Of a stretch of DNA of 64,000 bases, positions 34,959 through 41,839 are shown one piece after another (the first letter of the stretch is position 1; each line of letters opens with the position of its first letter). Under the pieces are notes generated by a model. It was not told where the DNA came from, did not search any database, and saw nothing but the letters and a program-made list of their open reading frames with translations. This DNA comes from Trichormus variabilis 0441 (GTDB taxonomy: Bacteria; Cyanobacteriota; Cyanobacteriia; Cyanobacteriales; Nostocaceae): positions 4,284,001 to 4,348,000 of the forward strand of contig NZ_CP047242.1 of the NCBI RefSeq assembly GCF_009856605.1. Reading direction: 5' to 3'. The position numbers and the translations under genes are program-made.

Positions 34959-35867
34959 ATGACGCAATCATCACCAAATTATCAACAATTTATAGAAGAA
35001 CAAGAGCCTCAAACTTCTCCCGAAGCGCTATCAAAACATTCACCAGAAGTAGAATCTTTGATTGAGCGTCTAAGAAAAAGCGATACCTATTACCTTTTCA
35101 TTCGAGACCGACAACTTTTCAATTGGTTAGATTTCCAACGTGAGTCTAGAGCTAATGGTTATGTTGTTGCAGTTAGTTGTGCAGATTTAAGAAAAGCTTG
35201 TCAATTTTATCGCTTGAGATATGTACGCAAACGTGGAACCTTACACACAATTCCTATGCCTGTTGTTTATGCACAAGTTCAGCAACCGGGTACGCCAACA
35301 GATTTATTTCTAGCAATTTTGTCAGAACTGAGTAATCCTTTTACGGGCGTATGTCAATTAAAACTCTTAAGAAATCGTACTTGGATGACACTTAGTTACT
35401 ACAACGTTAGTGTGCTAATCATTGGGAATGCACATTACCTCACCTATCAATCTTTTAACGAGCTTGTTGAAATTACTCGCCATTTAAAAATTTCCGTAGT
35501 TCCTGTTGGTTCGCTTTATCTACATGAAATTCTCACTCGTCAAAGTAAGAAATATACAGATGTAGCCAATACATTCTTAGATTGGCATGAATTTAGCTCA
35601 TTTCAAAAACAAGAAACAGCAGAAGTCATATCAAGTTGGGAGTCTCAAGTTCTAGATGGCTGGAAGCAACCATTAAATCTTACAAGTGATAGTGGCATTG
35701 TAAACATTCTTTATGAAAGGTCAGGGGGACAGGCTGAAACTTTATATGAAATGCTACGAAAAATTGCAATTTTCTCCCTAGAAAAGCCTGACTTAGCTCT
35801 AAATATTTCATCTTTAAAGTCCATTCTGTTCACTCGTAGTAAACCTGTTAACAGAATATCCACTTAG
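34959..35867 (+). CDS. TnsC-like protein with destroyed Walker A and B motifs
   Basis: 302 residues from the ATG at 34959. Layout follows the TnsC AAA+ proteins of V-K CAST: VVAVSCADLRKACQFYRLRY occupies the place of the P-loop (residues about 69-88; no GxxxxGKT), VLIIGNAHYL (152-161) the place of Walker B LLIDEADRL (D to G, E to N), ISVVPVGSLYLHEIL that of sensor 1, and SGGQAETLYEMLRKIAIFSL that of the C-terminal lid (GYIGRLDEILREAAIRSL). The frame is intact, so this is not a simple pseudogene. It should not bind or hydrolyse ATP in the normal way. It may tether TnsB or coat DNA without nucleotide, or depend on another TnsC. Alignment was made from memory of the family. Confidence 0.8.
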   Translation: MTQSSPNYQQFIEEQEPQTSPEALSKHSPEVESLIERLRKSDTYYLFIRDRQLFNWLDFQRESRANGYVVAVSCADLRKACQFYRLRYVRKRGTLHTIPMPVVYAQVQQPGTPTDLFLAILSELSNPFTGVCQLKLLRNRTWMTLSYYNVSVLIIGNAHYLTYQSFNELVEITRHLKISVVPVGSLYLHEILTRQSKKYTDVANTFLDWHEFSSFQKQETAEVISSWESQVLDGWKQPLNLTSDSGIVNILYERSGGQAETLYEMLRKIAIFSLEKPDLALNISSLKSILFTRSKPVNRIST

Positions 35868-35985
35868 CTACTAAACTCAAACAGATAACCATTGTTAATG
35901 GAGTATCCTAGTTGAAAAGTCCCATTCGTCTCTAGCACAAGTTTGAGTTCCCCCACTTTCATAAAGGTAAGTCTTTTTAGATTTT

Positions 35986-36528
35986 TTAATCACCCGTTAT
36001 TTTTAATATCGCTACATCTAAAATATCAACATCACTTTTTGGATAAGTAAAAAATTCAATATTCTGAAATAGCTTTTTCTTGGGTAAAGTTCCGTGCCGT
36101 TGTTTAAAAGCATCATTAGCATACAATTCGATATGTATGAGTTGATTATCAGTTATTTCTCTTCCTAAATATTTAGCTCGCTCTTTGACTAACCAATACT
36201 CTTTATTTTGAGTATTCATTTGTCGTTTTTGACTTTTTTGCTGATTACTAGCTATATGTTTATCCAGGTAAGAGGGCAAATGTTGTTCTAGGTACTTATC
36301 TACCTGTTGTTTAATCAGATGTTCCCAATCTATTTTTCCTGGATCTTTTATATTCCTTGAACTCTTAACTACTTCGTTTAAGGGATTATTTACATACTGG
36401 GAGATAAAATTAATTAGTACGGCAGTGGCTGTTGTACTGTTATCTCGACACTGGCGGGTGAACTTTTCCCAAAGTTCTACATCGCAGTTGAATGAAGCTA
36501 GTTTTTTATTACGTCCAGTGTTGCTCAT
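35986..36528 (-). CDS. RHH-like small protein of the transposon
   Basis: 180 residues, start ATG at 36528 (a TTG 17 codons upstream lies inside a hairpin and is unlikely). The N-terminus KKLASFNCDVELWEKFTRQC, then STTATAVLINFISQYVN, resembles a ribbon-helix-helix DNA-binding domain; the middle is polar and helical (LIKQQVDKYLEQHLPSYLDKH); the C-terminal part (LVKERAKYLGREITDNQLIHIELYANDAFK) is unrecognised. It is convergent with tnsC and has a 17-bp palindrome 63 bases upstream. I infer a regulator of the element, comparable in position to the small repressors of CAST elements. Confidence 0.65.
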   Translation of the reverse strand: MSNTGRNKKLASFNCDVELWEKFTRQCRDNSTTATAVLINFISQYVNNPLNEVVKSSRNIKDPGKIDWEHLIKQQVDKYLEQHLPSYLDKHIASNQQKSQKRQMNTQNKEYWLVKERAKYLGREITDNQLIHIELYANDAFKQRHGTLPKKKLFQNIEFFTYPKSDVDILDVAILKITGD

Positions 36529-36550
36529 ATTTACGTCAAGTCTAGGTACA

Positions 36551-36577
36551 GTTAGAGCCGCTAAACCAGGCTCTAAC
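36551..36577 (-). promoter_or_regulatory. Hairpin in the leader of the RHH-like gene
   Basis: GTTAGAGCC/GGCTCTAAC, perfect 9-bp stem with 9-base loop, 23 bases upstream of the start codon. Could be a binding site or an RNA control element. Confidence 0.5.
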
Positions 36578-36590
36578 AATGTTTTATCGT

Positions 36591-36607
36591 TATAGGTAAT
36601 ACCTATA
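36591..36607. promoter_or_regulatory. 17-bp palindrome, candidate operator
   Basis: TATAGGTAATACCTATA is a perfect odd palindrome; a second related half GTTACCTA follows at about 36609. It is well suited to a dimeric RHH protein and lies upstream of the element's own RHH-like gene. Autoregulation is inferred. Confidence 0.5.
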
Positions 36608-36720
36608 CGTTACCTAGATAACAATTCTCAAGTCACGCCCGCCAATTATGCCCTTTGGAATGCCCAAACTACTGTTTCCGTACCTGTTAGAGCATGATTT
36701 TACTATTGTGGGTGAAAAGT

Positions 36721-36843
36721 GACACTAATTCTTTAAAACTGGAATTTACCGAACTAGAGCTTGGCTCTCATTCCAAAGGACTCAAAAAATCGAGTGCCTG
36801 GACACTAATTCTTTAAAACTGACAAATAATTCTTTAATGTACA
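36721..36843. repeat. Transposon right end: three TnsB-type repeats
   Basis: Two identical 21-base copies starting GACACTAATTCTTTAAAA (36721-36741 and 36801-36821) and a terminal copy GACAAATAATTCTTTAATG (36821-36839), ending TGTACA at 36843. Three sites here against five on the left gives the asymmetric ends typical of Tn7-like elements. Confidence 0.85.
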
Positions 36844-37146
36844 AATGCTGCATATTGCTGAAGAAGTTTGACCGCCACTGGTTTGACCTTGACCACTACT
36901 GGTTTGACCTTGACCACCACTGGTTTGACCTTGACCTTGACCACCACTGGTTTGACCTTGACCTTGACCGCCACTGGTTTGACCTTGACCTTGACCGCCA
37001 CTGGTTTGACCTTGACCTTGACCACCACTGGTTTGACCTTGACCTTGACCACCAGCTTTAGCATACGCTGGTGCAACAATTGAGGCAGAAAGAATTCCAG
37101 TAACTAATAAGGCAGAGACGGATATACAAGAGAATTTGCGTTTCAT
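36844..37146 (-). pseudogene. PEP-CTERM protein gene, 5' half (disrupted by transposon)
   Basis: Starts at 37146 with a signal peptide (about 1-29: FSCISVSALLVTGILSA, cleavage near AYA-KAG) followed by a Gly-Gln-Thr-Ser repeat region (five copies of GGQGQGQTS plus shorter ones) and SSAICS, where the transposon begins. In place of the natural continuation the frame runs 13 residues into the right end and stops. The first 5 bases (36844-36848) are the AATGC duplication. The rest of the protein is at 32306-32838. Product if made: a short secreted Gly/Gln peptide without sorting signal. Confidence 0.9.
36866..37052 (-). repeat. 27-bp in-gene tandem repeat (GGQGQGQTS)
   Basis: Five near-identical 27-bp units with shorter 15-21 bp partial units at the 3' side, coding for GGQGQGQTS. 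The unit itself contains GGTCAA doublets, so slippage can readily change copy number. Confidence 0.8.
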
Positions 37147-37826
37147 GTGTGGCTAAAATTTAAATTTTGAGAAATTGGTATTGCTATTGGAGGAGTTAAG
37201 TTAACAGATGTTCTACTCAAAGTTTTACAGTCCGTCATAGTTTGAATTTTAATAAGTATTTCCTATATCAGCAATTGATTATCACCTTGCTTTATCATAT
37301 TTTTAGAAAACCAAGCTTAAGTTTATTAATAGATAAAGATGTGACTGTATTTTCCGTATAAAGCTTGCCCGTCTTCATGTAGCTAATATATAAAAATTAG
37401 TATTGTTACTAATAGTTATTCAACCGAAGAAAATCCTTATTGAATGGTAATATTTCTATTTTTGATCAACCGTTAATTTACTAGTTTTTATTTAAGAAAC
37501 AATTTATAAAGTAAATCTTAAGTAGTGGCGCAACAAGTTTTAAATATCTACAAAGCAAGACAATTACATTTATTTTGAAAGAAATGTCTACTGTGAATTT
37601 CCGGAATGTGAATCACTGAACATGAAGTAATTTATAGAAGAGGAAAATCTCGGAATCTGTCTCAAGGGAATTAGCGTAAATCCAGACTTTCGCTAAACTT
37701 TAATTCAAAAGCTCCTAGAATTACAACCGCTACAAAATGCCAAGATTTTTGTGATGAATCTTGGATATTGGGAACTTCAAAATCTAGGAATTGATGATGT
37801 TTGCATAATCAAGAAGGTGATGGGAT
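37147..37826. other. Long intergenic region with possible gene remnant
   Basis: 680 AT-rich bases. Upstream part should carry the PEP-CTERM promoter; none is assigned. At 37629-37806 (plus) one frame reads protein-like (FIEEENLGICLKGISVNPDF, a TAA stop, then TLIQKLLELQPLQNAKIF and NLGYWELQNLGIDDVC) but has no usable start and contains a stop, so it looks like a decayed gene fragment of unknown family. Confidence 0.3.
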
Positions 37827-38342
37827 ATGCAAAGCTGGATTCTTAATATTTGGACACGTCGCTCAGGAAATTTGTTGACAGGTGCGATAGTTATGATGGT
37901 GGCTTTGCTTTCTGGGTTGCTACCCACGACAGCTGACCCCACTTCTGGGATATATAGAACCGCAGTAGTTGAGCAAAACAGCATTACTCAACCTCGGAGA
38001 ATTGAAATTGATTTATCAGATCAACGCTTATTTGCCTGGGAAGGTAAAAAACTGGTGTATTCTTTCCGAATTTCCACAGGTAAGCGCTCCACTCCTACAC
38101 CTGTAGGTCAATTTAAGATTAATTCCAAATATCGCACTAATCGGATGCGAGGGCCTGGCTATGACATTCCTAATGTTCCTTATGCTATGTATTTCCATCA
38201 AGGCTATGCTATTCACGGTGCTTACTGGCATAATCGTTTTGGGACTCCAGTCAGTCACGGTTGCGTAAATTTACCAGTCAAGTTGGCACGTAAGTTATAC
38301 AATTGGACAACGCCAGGGACATTGGTAATAGTCCGACGATGA
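37827..38342 (+). CDS. L,D-transpeptidase (YkuD), paralogue 2
   Basis: 171 residues with an N-terminal membrane or signal segment (about 16-36) and YkuD domain: STGKRSTPTPVGQFKINSKY, IPNVPYAMYFHQGYAIH, catalytic H130 and C146 in SHGCVNLP. It shares nearly the same motif spacing and wording as paralogue 1 at 31675-32187, so the pair arose by duplication. The PEP-CTERM gene lies between them. Role: peptidoglycan cross-linking in the periplasm. Confidence 0.9.
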   Translation: MQSWILNIWTRRSGNLLTGAIVMMVALLSGLLPTTADPTSGIYRTAVVEQNSITQPRRIEIDLSDQRLFAWEGKKLVYSFRISTGKRSTPTPVGQFKINSKYRTNRMRGPGYDIPNVPYAMYFHQGYAIHGAYWHNRFGTPVSHGCVNLPVKLARKLYNWTTPGTLVIVRR

Positions 38343-38424
38343 AGAGTAGTAAATCGGATATTCTTCCTCTGTTCCTTACCTTCATCTATTACTATTTAGT
38401 AGATGTTGTCAGGTTGATTGAGAT

Positions 38425-38928
38425 ATGAGAGATTACCTTTTGCGATCGCTACTTGTGAGCGGAGTCGTCATTGGCTGCGGATTTTCTCCATTGTCTGCTC
38501 AAGCACAGCAACAACAAGCTACTGATGTTCAAGTTGCTGCATTAGTGGAAGCATTAAGACAAGCTGCACCGCAAACTGGTAAAACCAACGATGGATTTTA
38601 CAGTGCTTGGCAAGTTAAGCCGGAAACTCTCAGAGGTTGGTCGAGAACTTGTCTTAAAAAAGAAGTTACACCAACACAATTTGAAAATAACCCCACGTTA
38701 GCGCGTCAGGTAGTTTCTTGTATTACCCGTCGGGAGTTCAACCAGCAATTCCATGCTACCGGAAACAATGAAACTGCGGCTGTGCGTGGTGTAGCTTGTT
38801 GGTGGATGACTGGGGCATATACAGGCTGCAACACTGGTTTTACTGCTACCTATGTCCAAAAGGTGGTGGGACTATACCAGCAGCAGCGTTCCCAAGCCAC
38901 AGCTAATACAGCAGGGCGATCGCGTTAA
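38425..38928 (+). CDS. Small exported protein, unknown
   Basis: 167 residues. Signal peptide (about 1-27, LLVSGVVIGCGFSPLSAQAQ), then a domain with GFYSAWQVKPETLRGWSRTC, CITRREFNQQF, ACWWMTGAYTGCNTGFT and a Gln/Ala-rich tail. Four cysteines in the mature part suggest disulfides in the periplasm. It follows L,D-transpeptidase 2 by 82 bases and may be co-transcribed. I do not recognise the family. Confidence 0.65.
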   Translation: MRDYLLRSLLVSGVVIGCGFSPLSAQAQQQQATDVQVAALVEALRQAAPQTGKTNDGFYSAWQVKPETLRGWSRTCLKKEVTPTQFENNPTLARQVVSCITRREFNQQFHATGNNETAAVRGVACWWMTGAYTGCNTGFTATYVQKVVGLYQQQRSQATANTAGRSR

Positions 38929-38989
38929 TTAGGAGTTCCAAATCTACCTTACACAACATGGGTGGCATCTTGCCCACCCTAAATTTTCT

Positions 38990-41353
38990 TCATTTTGGAT
39001 CTTGAATTGATTGACTCCCTACAATTAAAAATTCATTTAACAAGTACTGATTTGGTTGCAAATTAGTAGCAAAACGACTGTAAACAATTTGCGTTGTAGA
39101 CGTATAAGAAAACCAATAAGTATCCTGAATGACTTGATAAGAATTACTGGAATCTGGTAAATCAAAATGAACTAATGCTAAATTGTTCAACCCAACTACT
39201 TCTCGCCCATCTTGAAACCAGGGAGATTGCCAAAATTTCAGGGGTTGTAACCATTGCCAGCGAGGATTTTTGCGGTTCCAGGGGGCGACAAAAGTAGACA
39301 TATCTACTTGGCTATGGAGATTCTGGGCCTGTTGTCTTGGTATCCATTCCAATACACAATGCCAGTTAGGATTAGTGACTGCTTGACGACGGTGTAACCG
39401 TTTCGCCTTAACTTCCAGCATATTGGGTGGTTGATTCCAGCCCAGCCAACGGCGGATCTTTTCCGGTAAAAGCCATTGTTTTAGGCGTGTGTGAATTAAT
39501 CTAGTTAGGGTCTCTTCATTTTTCAAAGCACTGGCGGTTAACTGGACTATGACAGATTGCCGTGGTGCATGGGGAATTGCTCCATAAGAGAAGCGGGCGG
39601 CACAACTGTAATGAATATCACCAGAGAGAATGATGACTTTTTGACGTTGCTCACATAAAGTTGTCAGGAGTTTTGCCAAGGCTTCAAAATGGATATTCCA
39701 GGAATCACCAACATCTGTAGAAAAAACTTTTTCACGCTTTAACTGCCAATGATGAATCCAATCGATCGCTTGCAATCCAAATACATTGGTAGGTGCAATC
39801 ACAAAGGTGGTGAGATTTTGCTTGTCTGCATTTTTTTGTAATGGTTGCAGCAGTTGTTGCTTCATCGCACGGGGACATAACAACATGGGCGGGGCGATTG
39901 GTTTTTTGTCAGCTGGGTAGCCCCGCCATGTGCGCGTATCTAATACTATGACTTCATGACAATTGCTGGTGATTGTGTAGTGCCAAATCAGTGTTTCCGG
40001 ATGTCGCTCCAGAATAAATACACCATCTTCTAAAACAAAATTGGGGAGTCCTGTGTTGGGGTTACAGCTAGGCATCCCGACATAACGAGCGATCGCCTGA
40101 TCAGCTTCCATATCCTCTCCGGCTGATGCTGACCAATTCTCCGCCGCCGCCAGTAATTTTTCCCCAGATTGACCAGATGTAAACTGCTCTGGTGTGTTCC
40201 CCCAAGCTTGAAAGACACTGTATGCTAACAAAGCATTTTGTACAGTCCGCCGTCCCAGAGGATTGCCCAAAACCCGCAAACACCAAGCTTGATTTAAGTT
40301 CCAATCATCACTGACATCATGGTCATCAAAGACGGTGTACATGGGAATATTCGCCAGCGCCCGCCGCACCCGTCCCAGTGTGTAAATTAATTGTCGTAAA
40401 TCAGCCACCGACTGATCCCAAATTTTTAGGGCTTGGCGATCGCTTGTTACCCATTTTCCTGGGGGAAAGGCCTCCGGCCAGCACACAGGAGACCAAGCCA
40501 GTAAATAAGCGGCGTAATATTCCCCCAAACTAAACAAATGACTGGAAACCTTCTCTGATTTATTATGCAATCCAGCCGTTAACTTGGCTTCTTCCGTCGC
40601 CACTTTTGCCCGTTCTCCTGGTGCTAGTTCCTTGGGAGTGCGATAACCTTGACCTACAGGAAGTTTTTCTTCCCAACCAAGCAGGGAATCGCCAAGATTG
40701 CTGGCGACCCATAAAAACGGATCTGCCACATCATCACCATAGATTTGATCACCCGTGAGGAATAACTGATGAGGACGGCGACGGGGTTGGTTGGCGGCTG
40801 ATGCAATGAGAGAATCAAGCAAGGGTAAGGCATCTATTCCGTGTCCGTGGGGTTTGCGACAAGAAGCATGGATAATATGCAAATCTGCCAACGAATCTGG
40901 AGGAAGCACAAAAGTAGGTTTTTGATGCTCAAAGTAGCTAATACTGACTTGGGGAAAGCGATTGGAAAATAATGCTTGTTCTAGAGTCAGCACGCTGTGG
41001 TCAGCACAGGTGAACTGGAGGTCATAAGCATAAATACACTCATTAGTTAAACTAGCCCCCAAGGGAGACACGGCTGTAATCGCTACAATGTGCAGATATT
41101 TGCCTAAGGCAACAGTCAAGCGTTGTCCTTCTAATAAACAATTTCCTAACCTTTCACCATTATTTGTTGTTGCGTAAACTTTGAGTTCTACCTGACAAGA
41201 TTTTTGCAGTGCAATCAGTACGGTGACTGATTTTGCTTCAGTATGTTGTAGCAATGGCCCCGCTAAAATTAACGGTAGTTCCTCGAAAAAGTCTTCAGCT
41301 TGGTTATTCATGACCAAAAGTTGCAGGTTTGAGAAATTGTTTGGACGATTCAA
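38990..41353 (-). CDS. PhoD-like metallophosphatase
   Basis: 787 residues. Metallophosphoesterase core: FLTGDQIYGDDVADPFL, YTVFDDHDVSDDWNLNQAW, and IILSGDIHYSCAARF, the metal-binding pattern of PhoD-type phosphatases. N-terminal 110 residues form a separate beta domain. There is no signal peptide, unlike secreted PhoD enzymes, so it may act in the cytoplasm. Substrate unknown. The length is greater than the usual 450-600 residues. Confidence 0.8.
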   Translation of the reverse strand: MNRPNNFSNLQLLVMNNQAEDFFEELPLILAGPLLQHTEAKSVTVLIALQKSCQVELKVYATTNNGERLGNCLLEGQRLTVALGKYLHIVAITAVSPLGASLTNECIYAYDLQFTCADHSVLTLEQALFSNRFPQVSISYFEHQKPTFVLPPDSLADLHIIHASCRKPHGHGIDALPLLDSLIASAANQPRRRPHQLFLTGDQIYGDDVADPFLWVASNLGDSLLGWEEKLPVGQGYRTPKELAPGERAKVATEEAKLTAGLHNKSEKVSSHLFSLGEYYAAYLLAWSPVCWPEAFPPGKWVTSDRQALKIWDQSVADLRQLIYTLGRVRRALANIPMYTVFDDHDVSDDWNLNQAWCLRVLGNPLGRRTVQNALLAYSVFQAWGNTPEQFTSGQSGEKLLAAAENWSASAGEDMEADQAIARYVGMPSCNPNTGLPNFVLEDGVFILERHPETLIWHYTITSNCHEVIVLDTRTWRGYPADKKPIAPPMLLCPRAMKQQLLQPLQKNADKQNLTTFVIAPTNVFGLQAIDWIHHWQLKREKVFSTDVGDSWNIHFEALAKLLTTLCEQRQKVIILSGDIHYSCAARFSYGAIPHAPRQSVIVQLTASALKNEETLTRLIHTRLKQWLLPEKIRRWLGWNQPPNMLEVKAKRLHRRQAVTNPNWHCVLEWIPRQQAQNLHSQVDMSTFVAPWNRKNPRWQWLQPLKFWQSPWFQDGREVVGLNNLALVHFDLPDSSNSYQVIQDTYWFSYTSTTQIVYSRFATNLQPNQYLLNEFLIVGSQSIQDPK

Positions 41354-41404
41354 GTGAAATAGTATAAGTCCTAGAATTTAAAACTAGTTCATGAGTATGA
41401 GAAC

Positions 41405-41700
41405 TTGGTTGACGAGTGTTTAAGACTCGTGAATGAGTGTTTGAAACTCGTGAATGAGTGTTTGAAACTCGTGGACGAGTGTGAGAACTCAGTTGACGAG
41501 TGTTTAAAACTCGTGAATGAGTGTTTGAAACTCGTGGACGAGTGTTTAAGACTCGTGAATGAGTGTTTGAAACTCGTGAATGAGTGTTTGAAACTCGTGG
41601 ACGAGTGTTTGAAACTCGTGGACGAGTGTTTGAAACTCGTGAATGAGTGTTTGAAACTCGTGGACGAGTGTTTGAAACTCGTGGACGAGTGTGAGAACTC
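41405..41700. repeat. Fourteen-unit 21-bp tandem repeat
   Basis: Fourteen copies of a 21-bp unit of the form GACGAGTGTTTGAAACTCG plus 2 bases, with two variant units ending GAGAACTC. Both strands stay open: the plus strand reads VDECLKL heptads, the minus strand FKHSSTS. Neither frame has an ATG or a ribosome-binding site, so I treat it as a noncoding tandem repeat; translation from an internal GTG cannot be excluded. Confidence 0.75.
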
Positions 41701-41766
41701 CAACGAGTCCTAAATTAAGCTACTTCAATTTTGATTTCTACCTTTAACTGAACCCATTAAAATATA

Positions 41767-41791
41767 AAGGATGGACTAATCGCCCATCCTT
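41767..41791 (-). terminator. Terminator of malic enzyme
   Basis: AAGGATGG/CCATCCTT, 8-bp stem, 9-base loop, followed on the minus strand by TATATTTTAAT, about 50 bases beyond the stop. Confidence 0.65.
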
Positions 41792-41839
41792 AAGCAAAAG
41801 AACTTTTAAATTTAACACTGAACGTAGTCGAAGTGTTAA

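Larger units (their letters stand above)
32839..36843 (+). mobile_element. 4005-bp Tn7/CAST-like transposon with tnsB and ATPase-dead tnsC
   Basis: Both ends are defined from sequence: left TGTCCATTAAAG and right (reverse complement) TGTACATTAAAG, 39 of the first 43 bases matching, flanked by AATGC. TGTACA-type ends with multiple internal repeats resemble type V-K CRISPR-associated transposons. It encodes TnsB (33109-34953), a TnsC homologue lacking Walker motifs (34959-35867) and an RHH-like protein (35986-36528, opposite strand). There is no TniQ, Cas12k, CRISPR repeat or cargo. It interrupts a PEP-CTERM gene in frame. The nearly perfect ends and duplication suggest a fairly recent insertion. 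Confidence 0.93.

Noticed and set aside
32839..36843. CRISPR-associated transposon proper
   Set aside because: No Cas12k, TniQ, tracrRNA or CRISPR repeat lies inside the mapped ends, so it is called CAST-like only.
36866..37052. CRISPR-like array
   Set aside because: Units are contiguous 27-bp coding repeats without unique spacers, and there are no cas genes.
36837..37083. Plus- and minus-strand ORFs across the GGTCAAACC repeat
   Set aside because: Shadow frames of the PEP-CTERM gene's 27-bp repeat; the minus-strand frame with signal peptide is the real one.
41389..41713. Coiled-coil gene over the 21-bp repeat
   Set aside because: Frames on both strands lack an ATG and a ribosome site; kept as a repeat.
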